A DNA stretch of 64,000 nucleotides from Flammeovirgaceae bacterium (GCA_027487845.1 JAIYCV010000008.1:1-64000); one strand, 5' to 3'; shown: positions 25,581 to 35,737, counted from the first letter of the stretch. Notes: generated by a model from the letters alone, not told the origin. Numbers and translations are program-made.

Positions 25581-27491
25581 TTACTTTTCATCTGACGCTC
25601 TCGCAAATCTGGTAAACCAACCACCTTTGCTGTTTAACTCTTCGGGAGTTCCTTGTTCATTAATGTTACCCTGTGATAAAACAATAACATGATCTGCATC
25701 GCGTACCATAGAATAGCGGTGAGCAATTATAATAACTGTATTTTCTTTTCGTATTTCGTTGACTGTTCTTTTAATTTCTTCTTCGGTGGCGTAATCAAGG
25801 TTGGCAGTAGCTTCATCTAAAATTAAGATTTTCGGCTTAGCTACTAATACACGAGCAATCTGTATGCGCTGTCGCTCTCCCACTGAGAGCCCAAACCCAC
25901 TCTCTCCTACCAACGTTTGTAGGCCATCAGGCAAGCGCTCTAAGGTCACTTTCAATCCTGCTGCTGCCGCTGCTGCTTCTACTTCTTCTATGGCGGCATC
26001 GGGGCGTTTGTATCTAATGTTATCAGCTAATGTACCTCTGAAAATTGCACCATCGGCTGCAACCATGCCTATTTGCGATCGCACCGATGCGGGGTCTGAG
26101 TTTCTCAATTCCTGTCCGTCTATTAAAATTGTGCCTTGTTGCGGCTCATAAAGCTTCATCATTAAGTCAACGATAGTAGTTTTACCTGCTCCAGAGCTAC
26201 CTACTAAGGCCGTTACTTTTCCTGGTTTTATCGTAAATGAAAGTCCGTTCAATACCGTTTTGGTTTGGTTATATCCAAAATAGACATCCCGAAATTCAAC
26301 TTGGCCATTTTCGATTTGTAAATGCACACCACTCCTTTCTTCACCTCCACCGTGAAGCAGCTTGAAGGCGCGCGAGATGGAGGCAATGTTTTGCTGCATG
26401 GTTACCCATAACGAGGCTAAGTTATCAATCGGGTAGTAGAGTCGATCCAAGTAGGCTACAAACATGACTACATCGCCTGGTGTTAGTTGATGTTCTAAAG
26501 TGAGGAACCCTCCGTAACCTAATACCAACCCGCCCGCTATTTTTGTTAAGGTGTTTTCCCAAAACACATATTTGTTGGCTAGTTTATTTCGTTTGATATA
26601 CTCTTGATAAGCTTGCGATGAGATATTTTTGAATTGCTCGGCTTCCCGCTCTTCAGCGCCCGAAAGCTTTACTGTTTTTATGCCACCCAATGCATCTTGC
26701 ATTCGCGTGGATACCTCTTCCCATCGGTCATAATAGTCACTAAGCCCCGCTTCTAATTGATTGGCGGAGCGCCATGCGATCAGCAAGTAAAATGGAATAA
26801 CGGCAAGTGCCAATAAGGTCAAGGTGGCATTCTGCCAAAACATGATAACCAAAATGCCAAGCAGACTAATTAATTCTGGTAAAATTTGCTGTGACACGCC
26901 ATTAACAATGGAAGACACTTCCTCCGATTGATTGATTTGTTTGCTAAGTGCTGCACTCGACCTCTTACTGAAAAACGGCAACGGCATCTTTAGCACGTGG
27001 GTGAACGTTCGCTGGATGAAAGTTTGTTCAATATGACAAGCGAATTTTAGATTGAGATTTTCACCCATCCATGAAAAAAGATACCCTACTACATTAATGA
27101 AGAAAATCAAGCCTACTGCCCACAAAAGTGTATTGATTGCCTGCGCGGGCGTTCTTGGAGCAACGTAATTTTTTCTATGCTTTTCTTTATGAATGATAGT
27201 TTCAAGCGGATTACCCTCCCCTGGCACAGTATTGTCAAATGCAGTTGAATCGTTTGCCCAATTGGCAGTATCTGCTTTTGTTCTGCCTGTTTCATCTTTG
27301 ACCCTTTGAACGAACAAGCCAGAGATATCGTTGATGGCTTCGCGATAAACCAATGGCTCCACTAAGTTAGCTCCTGTGCTGAGTAAGCTAATGAACACTA
27401 CCAAGGCCAATCCCTTCTTATTTGTGAAAAAAAGATTGGCAATATTTTTCCAGATAGCACTTTTTGGTATTTGGTCTTTTTTCATAGCCAT
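25581..27491 (-). CDS. ABC exporter, fused permease and ATPase
   Basis: A 636-residue half-transporter. Six membrane helices occupy residues about 25-350, then an ATPase with Walker A G-S-S-G-A-G-K-T-T (about 430), signature L-S-V-G-E-R-Q-R, Walker B I-L-I-L-D-E-A-T-A-N-L-D and the H-loop I-I-A-H-R-Y-S. It should work as a homodimer. Between the first two helices is an unusually long charged extracytoplasmic loop of about 75 residues (roughly 50-125). The substrate is unknown. It is the last gene of a minus-strand export operon that also encodes an RND pump; a TPR protein lies 8 bases upstream. Confidence 0.9.
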   Translation of the reverse strand: MAMKKDQIPKSAIWKNIANLFFTNKKGLALVVFISLLSTGANLVEPLVYREAINDISGLFVQRVKDETGRTKADTANWANDSTAFDNTVPGEGNPLETIIHKEKHRKNYVAPRTPAQAINTLLWAVGLIFFINVVGYLFSWMGENLNLKFACHIEQTFIQRTFTHVLKMPLPFFSKRSSAALSKQINQSEEVSSIVNGVSQQILPELISLLGILVIMFWQNATLTLLALAVIPFYLLIAWRSANQLEAGLSDYYDRWEEVSTRMQDALGGIKTVKLSGAEEREAEQFKNISSQAYQEYIKRNKLANKYVFWENTLTKIAGGLVLGYGGFLTLEHQLTPGDVVMFVAYLDRLYYPIDNLASLWVTMQQNIASISRAFKLLHGGGEERSGVHLQIENGQVEFRDVYFGYNQTKTVLNGLSFTIKPGKVTALVGSSGAGKTTIVDLMMKLYEPQQGTILIDGQELRNSDPASVRSQIGMVAADGAIFRGTLADNIRYKRPDAAIEEVEAAAAAAGLKVTLERLPDGLQTLVGESGFGLSVGERQRIQIARVLVAKPKILILDEATANLDYATEEEIKRTVNEIRKENTVIIIAHRYSMVRDADHVIVLSQGNINEQGTPEELNSKGGWFTRFARASDEK

Positions 27492-27498
27492 ACGTAGT

Positions 27499-28242
27499 TC
27501 AGTCTAGTTTCAATTTTTCAACTGATGTTAATTCTTCCTTGGCATCGCGATCAGTTGAGTCAAGTTCAATCGCCTTTTTTAGTTCCTGAGTAGCGCGTTG
27601 TTTGTCTCCCCATTCTTTGTAGAGTAATCCAAGGTTATAATGACCTCTTGCATTTGCTGGCTCAAGTTGAAGTGCGCGTACGTAAAACTTCTCCGCTTCT
27701 TTCTTTTTGCCTTGATAGTCCAGTAAGTTCGCATAGTTAATATATGCTAACTCATCGGTAGAATCGAGCTGCATAGCTTCGCTAAATGCCGCTTCTGCTT
27801 CCCCTATTTTTTTTCCTGCCATTAAAAATATTCCATAGCTGTTTAATGTAGCAACTCGCTCGGTGCGATGGCTAGGTTCCGTTTGCAAATGCAATAGAAA
27901 TTGAAAATCCATTTCTTTTAAGTCCTCAGGTATCTTGTTACCCCATTCGGGTTCCGCACTGACACGATTGATTTTTGCATGTAACCGCTTCATTTCAATG
28001 TCTAATCTCTTTTCTTCTGAAAAAACAAATGCTTTTTGATAAGCTTCTTCGGCCATCTCAAAACGCTCTTCTGAAAAGAAGGCATCGCCTAACGAAACAT
28101 ATTGTTGAATTACTTTTCTCGACTGATATCGATCCCATTGGTCTTGCAGCGAGGGGATAAAAAAAGCCAGGATCATAATACTTGCACTACCCATGCTCAC
28201 TAAAATAGGCCACCATTTGGAGCGCAAATTTGTCGTACTCAT
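27499..28242 (-). CDS. Membrane-anchored TPR protein
   Basis: A 247-residue protein with one N-terminal transmembrane helix (about 12-28) and TPR units covering residues 45-240. Clear repeats include A-Y-I-N-Y-A-N-L-L-D-Y-Q-G-K-K-K-E-A-E-K-F-Y and A-R-G-H-Y-N-L-G-L-L-Y-K-E-W-G-D-K-Q-R-A, which carry the W/L-G-Y-A-F-A-P spacing. It probably scaffolds other proteins at the periplasmic or cytoplasmic face. It is co-directional with and between the outer-membrane factor and the ABC exporter, so it may assist the transport machinery; this is inferred from position only. Confidence 0.85.
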   Translation of the reverse strand: MSTTNLRSKWWPILVSMGSASIMILAFFIPSLQDQWDRYQSRKVIQQYVSLGDAFFSEERFEMAEEAYQKAFVFSEEKRLDIEMKRLHAKINRVSAEPEWGNKIPEDLKEMDFQFLLHLQTEPSHRTERVATLNSYGIFLMAGKKIGEAEAAFSEAMQLDSTDELAYINYANLLDYQGKKKEAEKFYVRALQLEPANARGHYNLGLLYKEWGDKQRATQELKKAIELDSTDRDAKEELTSVEKLKLD

Positions 28243-28274
28243 AAAATATAGGTTAACTCACAGAATGAAAATTC

Positions 28275-29708
28275 TTACTTCCAACCTCCGCCAAGCGATT
28301 GATAGATGTTTACCATTGCATGCATTTGTGCTTTTTTAGTTTCGATTAGCTCGAACTTGGCTTCAACAGCATCGCGTTGGGTTAATAACACTTCCATATA
28401 ATCTGCTCTCGCTGATTTGAAGAGACTCGTTGAAATAGTTATCGACTCATTAAGTGCTTGAACTTGCAGAGTTCTTAAATCGTAACTACTTTTCATATTG
28501 TCGATATTCGCAAGCTGATTTGTCACTTCAATAAAGGCCGTCAGAATGGCACGTTCATAGTTATAGACGGCCTGAATCTGTTTCGCGTTTGCATTGTAAT
28601 AAAATGCTTTGATGGCATTTCGATTAATAAGTGGAGCTGTTAAGCCACCTGCCAACGTGTATAACATTGATTCCGGTTTACTAATCAAGTAAGCAGCATT
28701 GAATGCCTCCAAGCCTAGCGTTGCCGAGATAGTTAAGGAAGGATAAAAATTTGCCCTAGCCACTGCCACATCTAGTTTCGAAGCTGCTAACGTGAGTTCA
28801 GCTTGGTGTATATCTGGTCGGTTTGCTAAAAGTTGTGAAGGTATACCTGCGTAAATTTTAGCAGGAATTAAATCGGCAAAGGTTTGTGAATTTCGGACGA
28901 TTGGTTTAGGAAACCTGCCCACAAGAAAATTGATTCTATTTTCGGTTTCTGTTATATCTTGAAGTGTATGAAATTGACGGCTTTGATTTTTAAGAACTTC
29001 TGCTTCAAATCTACGAACCGCCAGCTCTGTAACCTTTGCCGCTTCTTTCTCTTGCCTTACTATTGCTAATGCATTTTGTTGAATCTGAATGTTCTGCTTT
29101 AGAATTTCTAACTGATTGTCTAACGCCATTAATTCGAAATAGGAATTGGCAATTTCAGCGACCAAATGAGTGACCATAAAATTTTTGCCTTCCGTGCTAG
29201 CGAGGTATCGAAGCATAGCAGATTTTTTCGCATTTCTTAATTTTCTCCAAATGTCCGCTTGCCAAGACACGTTGGCGGCTAGTAAGAAATTTGATAAGGG
29301 ATCTGGAAATTCTTTCCCAGGTTCAATTTGCTGATTTGCATCAACAGATCCATCTCGTGTGTACCTTGGTGTTTTTTCAAGACCCGCGCCCGCTTGTAAA
29401 TCCACGAATGGCAAGTATTCACCTTTCCGCGCTCTTACCTCATTCTTAGCTATGTTGATTTCCTGTAGCATGATATTCAACTCTTGATTTCCCGCGAGTG
29501 CTGTGTCAATTAGCGCTACTAGGTTTGGATCGGTAAAGAAATCTTTCCATTTCAATTTCGCTGTGTTTACAGTATCTAACGAATTTCTAAAACTCATCGG
29601 CATCGCATTGTTCTCCTTTCTCGAAGTCAACGTGGGCGGAATACTACAGGCCGCCAGAATAAAACACAAACAGCCTACCCCTATATAGTTAAATCTATTT
29701 GTTCGCAT
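28275..29708 (-). CDS. RND efflux outer-membrane factor (TolC/OprM-type lipoprotein)
   Basis: A 477-residue lipoprotein from the ATG at 29708; signal C-F-I-L-A-A-C with the lipidated Cys about residue 21. The long helical domains include L-V-A-L-I-D-T-A-L-A-G-N-Q-E-L-N-I and repeated A-x-x-N-Y-Y/F-P-S-L motifs (A-N-F-Y-P-S-L-T-I-S-A-T-L-G), typical of the NodT family; both duplicated halves are present. It forms the trimeric exit duct. ATGs 9 and 33 bases upstream would put extra residues before the signal peptide, so 29708 is preferred; the start overlaps the RND gene by 14 bases. Confidence 0.9.
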   Translation of the reverse strand: MRTNRFNYIGVGCLCFILAACSIPPTLTSRKENNAMPMSFRNSLDTVNTAKLKWKDFFTDPNLVALIDTALAGNQELNIMLQEINIAKNEVRARKGEYLPFVDLQAGAGLEKTPRYTRDGSVDANQQIEPGKEFPDPLSNFLLAANVSWQADIWRKLRNAKKSAMLRYLASTEGKNFMVTHLVAEIANSYFELMALDNQLEILKQNIQIQQNALAIVRQEKEAAKVTELAVRRFEAEVLKNQSRQFHTLQDITETENRINFLVGRFPKPIVRNSQTFADLIPAKIYAGIPSQLLANRPDIHQAELTLAASKLDVAVARANFYPSLTISATLGLEAFNAAYLISKPESMLYTLAGGLTAPLINRNAIKAFYYNANAKQIQAVYNYERAILTAFIEVTNQLANIDNMKSSYDLRTLQVQALNESITISTSLFKSARADYMEVLLTQRDAVEAKFELIETKKAQMHAMVNIYQSLGGGWK

Positions 29709-32700
29709 GGTTATCATTTTCTTTAGGTTGTGGAAAGTCATCTACTGCATGAGCCATATCTTCAGACAAAGGATTATGGTCTTCATCTCTAATCAGCTTA
29801 CGGCCTTTGGCCAAGGTGCCAAAAATATAGTATAAACCCGGTACGATGATCACTCCGAAAATAGTGCCGAATAACATACCTCCAAGTGCGGAAGAGCCGA
29901 TTGTTCTATTGCCTATTGCGCCAGCTCCGTGAGCAAAGACTAAAGGAATTAACCCTGCGATGAACGCAAAGGAAGTCATTAAGATAGGACGAAAACGTAC
30001 TCGCGCTCCCTCAATGGCTGCATTAAGAACGGAAGCACCCTGCTGTTGTTTTTGAACAGCAAACTCGACAATTAGAACAGCATTCTTACCGAGTAAGCCA
30101 ACGAGCATTACCAAACCGACTTGGGCGTAGATATCATTTGCCAACCCCAAGCCTTTTATCAATAGGAACGATCCGAAAATCCCAGCCGGAAGTGAAAAAA
30201 TAACTGCCAACGGAATGATGAAACTTTCATATTGCGCTGCTAAAACGAAATAGACAAAGATCAGCACGATGATGAAGATATAGATGGCTTCATTCCCTCG
30301 TCTTGTTTCATCATAAGATAGAGCAGCCCAATCTATATCGAACCCTCTGGGTAAATTTTTCGCTGCAACTTCTTGCACTGCTTTGATGGCTTCACCGCTA
30401 CTAAATCCTTTTGAGGGTCCGCCTCTGATACCAGCCGTATTATACATGTTGTAGCGGTTGATTTCATTTGCACCTTGTTTCTTAGTGATTTTCATAAAAG
30501 CAGAAAACGGAACCATCTCACCCCGATTATTTTTCACCCATAGGTTCAATACATCGGAGGGAAGCTTCCTAAACTCGGGGGAAGCCTGTACAAAAACTTT
30601 GAAGAAGCGTTGGTACTTAATAAAACCAAGCTCATACGTGCTACCTACAAAAATAGACAAGGTGTTCATGGCATTGCCAATGGTTACTCCCTTTTGCATT
30701 GCTAAGGCGTTGTCTATCTCAATTTCATACTGCGGATAATTGGCACTGAAAAATGTAAACAAACCAGTTAGCTCCTTTCGCTCTCTCAGCTTGGCCATAA
30801 ATTCATTTGTGACTTTTTCTAGTTGGAGGTAATCCCCGCTATTGGTTTTATCTAGCAGCTGTAAAGCAAAACCGCCAGCGGCTCCAAAGCCAGGCACAGC
30901 AGGGGGATCGAAAAATTCAATGGTAGCACCCGGCAGTGCTTTTGCTTTTTCTTCTAACTCTAGAATAATCTCACTTACAGTATGCTTGCGTTCAGACCAT
31001 GGCTTCAAATTTATTAGGCAAGTACCCGCATTTGATCCTCGTCCTTCGGTTAGCACTTCATAACCAGCTATTGATGAAACCGATTTTACACCTTCCACTG
31101 TATTGATAGCCTGTACTAACTTATTAGATAAATCATTTGTCCGTTCAAGTGTAGAGCCAGGAGGGGTTTGTATAATGGCATACAGCATTCCTTGATCCTC
31201 GCTCGGAATAAATCCGGTTGGGAGATTGTTGACAATTCCAAAAATCCCCAAAGCAAAAATGATAAAAAGACCTACTGTAATTAGCCTTCGATGCGCTATC
31301 AATTGCAAGAGGTGAACATATCGTTTGGTAAGCTTTTCAAATAAGATATTAAATACATCCAGAAACCGATTGATGGGTGTTTTCTTTCGCGGTTTACCAT
31401 GGGTATTTTTCAATATCATGGCACACAATACAGGCGTTACCGTAAGTGCTACAATGCCTGAAAGTACGATAGACGAAGCCATTGTGATAGAGAACTGACG
31501 ATAAAACGTACCTACTGGTCCTGACATAAATGAAACCGGAACGAATACCGAAACCATCAATAACGTAATGGCTATTACCGCACCACTGATTTCACCCAGC
31601 ACTTTTTTTACAGCATTGTATGGCGAAAGATGTTCCTCTGCCATTTTTGCATGCACCGCCTCTACTACTACTATGGCATCGTCAACTACAATACCAATTG
31701 CCAACACCAATGCGAATAGCGTAATCATATTTATTGTAAGCCCGAACATCTGCATGCAGAAGAAAGCCCCTATCAATGAAATAGGAACAGCCAAAGTTGG
31801 AATCAGAGTAGAACGCCAATCACCGAGGAAAATAAATACAACTATGGCTACTAAAATAAAAGCATCGCGCAATGTGTGAACAACATTCTCAATAGACGCA
31901 TCCAAGAAATTCGAAACATCATAACTAATTTCGTATTCCATGCCAGGGGGAAAACTTTTCTTCAACGTTTCAAGTTCTGCTTTGACCTTTTCAATTACTT
32001 CGCTGGCATTGCTTCCATAGGTCTGCTTCAATACCATAGCTGCCGAAGGGTATCCGTTTAGATTGGAGTAGATATCGTAGTACTCGCTTCCTAAAGAGAC
32101 TTTGGCAAGGTCTTTCAACCGAAGGATTTCGCCATCGGGGTTTGCCTTGATGATAACATTTTCGTACTGTTTAGGGTCGTTAAACCTGTCGGAATAGGCA
32201 AGCACGTATTCAAGTGCTTCTGCCTGTTTACTGTCCCCCCTTCCAATACGGCCTGCTTTACCAATAATGCTTTGATCGCTCAACGCTTCCATTACTTCGT
32301 CTGGCGAAACTTTGTATGCTCGCATCCTATCAGGATTTAACCAAACGCGCATGGCATACTGACGGCTGCCAAGTATCCTTACTTGCCCGATGCCATTTAT
32401 CCGCTGCAGCTCTGGCACCATGTTAACACCAGCATAGTTAAACAGGAATTTCATATTGGCATTCTTGTCCTTGCTATATAAATTTACATACATGAGCATG
32501 CTTGGTATTACAGGAGTAATTACCACCCCTTCGCGCTGCACTAAGATGGGTAAACGGTTGGTTACTTGCTGCACCCGGTTGGACACTTGCACTAGCGCTT
32601 GATTGATATCAGTGCCAGGATTGAAAATAACTTGAATGTTTGCCTCACCCGCGCTTGTGGCATCTGAGGTCATGTATCTCATTCCCCAGGCACCATTAAT

Positions 32701-32904
32701 GGCCTGCTCCAGCGGAATAATAACCGATTCGGCAAGCGACTTAGCACTAGCGCCAGGATACGAAGCGCTGACCATAACCACCGGTGGAGCTACTTCGGGA
32801 AACTGCGAAGTAGGAAGTGTTTTGATGGCCAGGCCACCTAAGAATAATATCACTAGCGATATGACAATGGCTAGTACAGGTCTTTGAATAAATTTACTGA
32901 ACAT
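29695..32904 (-). CDS. RND-family efflux pump (AcrB/MexB type)
   Basis: A 1069-residue inner-membrane transporter with two groups of membrane helices separated by large periplasmic loops. F-I-Q-R-P-V-L-A-I-V-I-S-L at the N-terminus is the usual opening. The proton-relay aspartates are in V-V-D-D-A-I-V-V-V-E-A-V (about residue 405), and the duplicated G-L-I-P-L-V-F-A-H-G-A-G-A motif lies near 960. The size is normal for the HAE1 group. Likely substrates are hydrophobic drugs or bile-like compounds; specificity is not readable. It lies between the adaptor and the outer-membrane factor in the same operon. Confidence 0.95.
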   Translation of the reverse strand: MFSKFIQRPVLAIVISLVILFLGGLAIKTLPTSQFPEVAPPVVMVSASYPGASAKSLAESVIIPLEQAINGAWGMRYMTSDATSAGEANIQVIFNPGTDINQALVQVSNRVQQVTNRLPILVQREGVVITPVIPSMLMYVNLYSKDKNANMKFLFNYAGVNMVPELQRINGIGQVRILGSRQYAMRVWLNPDRMRAYKVSPDEVMEALSDQSIIGKAGRIGRGDSKQAEALEYVLAYSDRFNDPKQYENVIIKANPDGEILRLKDLAKVSLGSEYYDIYSNLNGYPSAAMVLKQTYGSNASEVIEKVKAELETLKKSFPPGMEYEISYDVSNFLDASIENVVHTLRDAFILVAIVVFIFLGDWRSTLIPTLAVPISLIGAFFCMQMFGLTINMITLFALVLAIGIVVDDAIVVVEAVHAKMAEEHLSPYNAVKKVLGEISGAVIAITLLMVSVFVPVSFMSGPVGTFYRQFSITMASSIVLSGIVALTVTPVLCAMILKNTHGKPRKKTPINRFLDVFNILFEKLTKRYVHLLQLIAHRRLITVGLFIIFALGIFGIVNNLPTGFIPSEDQGMLYAIIQTPPGSTLERTNDLSNKLVQAINTVEGVKSVSSIAGYEVLTEGRGSNAGTCLINLKPWSERKHTVSEIILELEEKAKALPGATIEFFDPPAVPGFGAAGGFALQLLDKTNSGDYLQLEKVTNEFMAKLRERKELTGLFTFFSANYPQYEIEIDNALAMQKGVTIGNAMNTLSIFVGSTYELGFIKYQRFFKVFVQASPEFRKLPSDVLNLWVKNNRGEMVPFSAFMKITKKQGANEINRYNMYNTAGIRGGPSKGFSSGEAIKAVQEVAAKNLPRGFDIDWAALSYDETRRGNEAIYIFIIVLIFVYFVLAAQYESFIIPLAVIFSLPAGIFGSFLLIKGLGLANDIYAQVGLVMLVGLLGKNAVLIVEFAVQKQQQGASVLNAAIEGARVRFRPILMTSFAFIAGLIPLVFAHGAGAIGNRTIGSSALGGMLFGTIFGVIIVPGLYYIFGTLAKGRKLIRDEDHNPLSEDMAHAVDDFPQPKENDNHANK

Positions 32905-32930
32905 CTTCTTTTATTTTTTTGATGAATAAG

Positions 32931-34013
32931 TTATTCAACATATACTTTCAGGTTGCGGATCACCACGTTCGGATCGAGGTATTCGTATTCCGATATCTTT
33001 TCTTGATTTCTTACTTTCCGTATTCCTTCTAATATGATTCGATCATTTTCAGCTAATCCTTCTTTAACTATATATAAATCTGGAATTTCCGATTCAATCA
33101 CGATTTCTCTTTGTTGTAACACGTGATCTTTATCAACTACAAAAACATACTTCTTTTCAAGTATTTCGAAGGTGGCTTTTTGTGGGATGAGCAGCGCATT
33201 TTTCAAAGGCACAGTCATTTTTATGTTGCCTGTTTCTCCATGTCGCAGCAATCGGTCTGGGTTCGGAAATGTTGCTCGAAATGCGATGTTTCCCGTCTCG
33301 TTATTAAAGTCAGCTTCAATTGCCTGTATTACCCCAGCATATTTGAATAGTTGATTATTTGCCATAAGTAGGTTTACATTTAAATTCTCCTTGTGCGTAT
33401 TTGATTTGTAGTTCAGGTATTCAGCCTCGGGTACGTTAAAGTAGACCCACATTTTACTATTATCAGATAGGGTAGTTAGCAAGTCTCCGTCATTTACTAA
33501 ACTCCCAAGCCGCACCTGAAAGCGATCCATGATGCCATCGAATGGCACTCGTATGTCAGTAAAGTTTAAATGAACTTGAGCCAATGACAACTCCGCTTTT
33601 GCCTTGTCCAACTTCGCTTGGACCAACGCCAATTCGTTTACTGAAACTACTTTTGTATCGGCAAGTTGTTTGGTATTTAAATATTCAATCTCTGCAAACT
33701 TGGCTTCGGCTTGAGCTTTTTGCAATTCTGCCTGGTACAAAAGCGGCATGATTTGAAACATGCGCTGGCCTTTTTTTAAAAATTGCCCTTCGTCTACATA
33801 TACTTTCTGGAGATAGCCTCGCTCTAAAGCGCGCAGTTCGATGTGTTGAAACGCCCGAATCTGGCACACATAGTCTCGCACGATGGCAGTATCTTTTTTG
33901 AGTGGACTGGTGACGGAAAATTTAATTTGTTCTTCCTTTTCTTCTTTTTTGGACGTGCAGCTTGCGGTGAGCAATAGCACGATAACGCTCATGAGTATGA
34001 GAATTTTTTTCAT
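32931..34013 (-). CDS. Periplasmic adaptor of an RND pump (MFP lipoprotein)
   Basis: A 360-residue membrane-fusion protein. The lipobox L-L-T-A-S-C places the mature N-terminus near residue 19. The half-lipoyl motif E-L-R-A-L-E-R-G-Y-L-Q-K-V-Y-V-D-E-G-Q-F (split: E-L-R-A-L-E-R-G-Y-L and V-D-E-G-Q-F-L-K-K-G) is followed by a helical hairpin (A-E-L-Q-K-A-Q-A-E-A-K-F) and the second half-lipoyl I-R-V-P-F-D-G-I-M. The C-terminal beta domains are intact. It bridges the RND pump with the outer-membrane factor, all three being encoded in order. Confidence 0.93.
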   Translation of the reverse strand: MKKILILMSVIVLLLTASCTSKKEEKEEQIKFSVTSPLKKDTAIVRDYVCQIRAFQHIELRALERGYLQKVYVDEGQFLKKGQRMFQIMPLLYQAELQKAQAEAKFAEIEYLNTKQLADTKVVSVNELALVQAKLDKAKAELSLAQVHLNFTDIRVPFDGIMDRFQVRLGSLVNDGDLLTTLSDNSKMWVYFNVPEAEYLNYKSNTHKENLNVNLLMANNQLFKYAGVIQAIEADFNNETGNIAFRATFPNPDRLLRHGETGNIKMTVPLKNALLIPQKATFEILEKKYVFVVDKDHVLQQREIVIESEIPDLYIVKEGLAENDRIILEGIRKVRNQEKISEYEYLDPNVVIRNLKVYVE

Positions 34014-34084
34014 AAAAATCTTCTGATTGATTGGTTAAAATAATGGACTAGCCACCGATTGGCTAAAAAAAACGAAGAATCTAC

Positions 34085-34411
34085 CTAAGGAGCTTGGGTA
34101 GAGATGTTGCTGAAGAGCCGTACAAAGAAAAATGAATCTACTTGTTGTTTAACAAGTGATGAAGGAAAGACGCCCGCTTGAACTGTTTCTAGTTGTTGGG
34201 TGAAGTAAAGTTGATAATCGCTGTCAATACTATCTTCTGTTCCATCTTCTTCTAGCTCCTGCGCAGCGGTTATTGAGAAATTTGAGTGATGAGACGAGAA
34301 TACTTTTTTGACGTTATAGGAGCTTTGGTAACCAAAACCTGGCGCAATAATCGACATCAATAGGAAACCTATCAGTGCTATTCTTGCTTTGGTATTGATG
34401 TTTCTCTTCAT
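34085..34411 (-). CDS. Small secreted protein at the head of the efflux operon
   Basis: A 108-residue protein from the ATG at 34411, with a signal-like hydrophobic stretch (A-L-I-G-F-L-L-M-S-I-I-A-P-G-F-G-Y). The mature part has an acidic patch E-L-E-E-D-G-T-E-D-S-I-D-S-D-Y and a C-terminal segment V-D-S-F-F-F-V-R-L-F-S-N-I-S-T-Q-A-P. Not recognised as a named family. It is co-directional with and 71 bases upstream of the adaptor, so it is probably the first gene of the operon. An upstream ATG at 34489 is possible but would precede the signal by 26 residues. Confidence 0.6.
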   Translation of the reverse strand: MKRNINTKARIALIGFLLMSIIAPGFGYQSSYNVKKVFSSHHSNFSITAAQELEEDGTEDSIDSDYQLYFTQQLETVQAGVFPSSLVKQQVDSFFFVRLFSNISTQAP

Positions 34412-34810
34412 CTCAATGGCATAAGAGCAAAACGATAAACTTAGATGAAAATGTTTTGCGATGCTTGCTGGTGGATAACGAATTAACACATTTAAGGTTC
34501 AATTTTTTTAGAAGAAATCAAAAAAAATATTTTTTGATGCTAACAAAATTGAAAGTAATCCTACTATACTAGTTAGTATTTGCCCAATTTTTGCAACCCA
34601 TAAAAGGCAATAATTAGAAAACAGTCTCATCAAATTAAAGTACGCTGTAATACTTTCCCTTGATTGAGTCAAATTAACAATAGTTCGTTTATATATTTGT
34701 ATTTATATTTTGAATTGAAATTATAAATAAAAATTATGATTTCTAATTTAGATTTTCTAAAAAGGAGAAAGCAGGATACTAGTTTAACTCGATCCTAACG
34801 TAAATTTATT
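34412..34810. promoter_or_regulatory. Divergent intergenic region between efflux operon and LysR gene
   Basis: About 400 AT-rich bases with no gene. TATATTTG at 34692-34699 fits the Bacteroidota -7 element TAnnTTTG and points toward the LysR gene, with TTG at 34664-34666 spaced a little too widely (25 bases) for a confident -33. A LysR-type T-N11-A site would be expected here, but AT-richness makes several candidates and I do not choose one. Confidence 0.4.
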
Positions 34811-35737
34811 ATGAATTACACGCTAAATCAGCTAGCTATTTTTTTAAAAATTTCTCAAACCAAGAGCATTACAAAAGCTGCGGAAGAACTCAACCTTACC
34901 CAACCGGCTGTTTCAATTCAGCTCAGAAATTTTCAGCAGCAGTTTGATATTCCGTTAACAGAAGTGATTGGGCGAAAAATATTTATTACTGATTTTGGAA
35001 AGGAGATTGCGATAGCTGCTGAGAGTATTCTTAACGAAGTGAAGGCAATTAACCATAAGTCTACAACATTTCGGGGTCAACTAGGAGGACGTTTAAAGTT
35101 GTCGGTTGTATCTACGGCCAAGTATGTGATTCCGTATTTCTTAACGGGTTTTTTAAGACAGCACCAAGAGGTTGAATTGATTTTAGACGTCACCAACAAA
35201 GCAAAAGTAGTAGATAGCCTAGACAAAAATGAAGTTGATTTTTCGCTTGTATCTGTTTTGCCCGACCAATTGGATATTGATAAAGTGGACTTGATCGCTA
35301 ACAAGCTTTACTTGGTTGGTAATAATGATAGAAAATTTCAAAGCAAAGCATATGATAAAAGTATATTAAACGAATTGCCTTTTATCTATCGGGAGGAAGG
35401 TTCTGGTACACGCTATGTTATTGAGCGGTTCATTGAACGGAACCAGTTGAAAGTAAAAAAGAAAATGGAGTTAACTTCCAATGAGGCGGTTAAACAAGCA
35501 ATAATTGCTGGGCTCGGTTATTCAATTATGCCGTTGATTGGTATTAGAAGCGAATTGAGTAATGGAGATTTGCAAATTATTCCAGTTAAAGACTTTCCGA
35601 TTAAATCGACCTGGCATTTAATCTGGCTCAAGAATAAACGTTTTTCACCAGTGGCATTTCAATTTCTTAATTACATTAAAAGTGAAAAAAACAGAATCAT
35701 AAAGGAGAAGTTTGAGTGGTTCGAGGAATACAAATAG
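34811..35737 (+). CDS. LysR-family transcriptional regulator
   Basis: A 308-residue regulator. The N-terminal winged helix begins L-N-Q-L-A-I-F-L-K-I-S-Q-T-K-S-I-T-K-A-A-E (see L-A-I-F-L-K-I and S-I-T-K-A-A-E-E-L-N) with the recognition helix in L-T-Q-P-A-V-S-I-Q-L-R-N-F (about 30-42). The substrate-binding domain follows from residue 90 (G-G-R-L-K-L-S-V-V-S-T). The divergent position beside the export operon is the classical arrangement, so it probably controls that operon in response to an effector. The C-terminal tail E-W-F-E-E-Y-K is charged. Confidence 0.92.
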   Translation: MNYTLNQLAIFLKISQTKSITKAAEELNLTQPAVSIQLRNFQQQFDIPLTEVIGRKIFITDFGKEIAIAAESILNEVKAINHKSTTFRGQLGGRLKLSVVSTAKYVIPYFLTGFLRQHQEVELILDVTNKAKVVDSLDKNEVDFSLVSVLPDQLDIDKVDLIANKLYLVGNNDRKFQSKAYDKSILNELPFIYREEGSGTRYVIERFIERNQLKVKKKMELTSNEAVKQAIIAGLGYSIMPLIGIRSELSNGDLQIIPVKDFPIKSTWHLIWLKNKRFSPVAFQFLNYIKSEKNRIIKEKFEWFEEYK

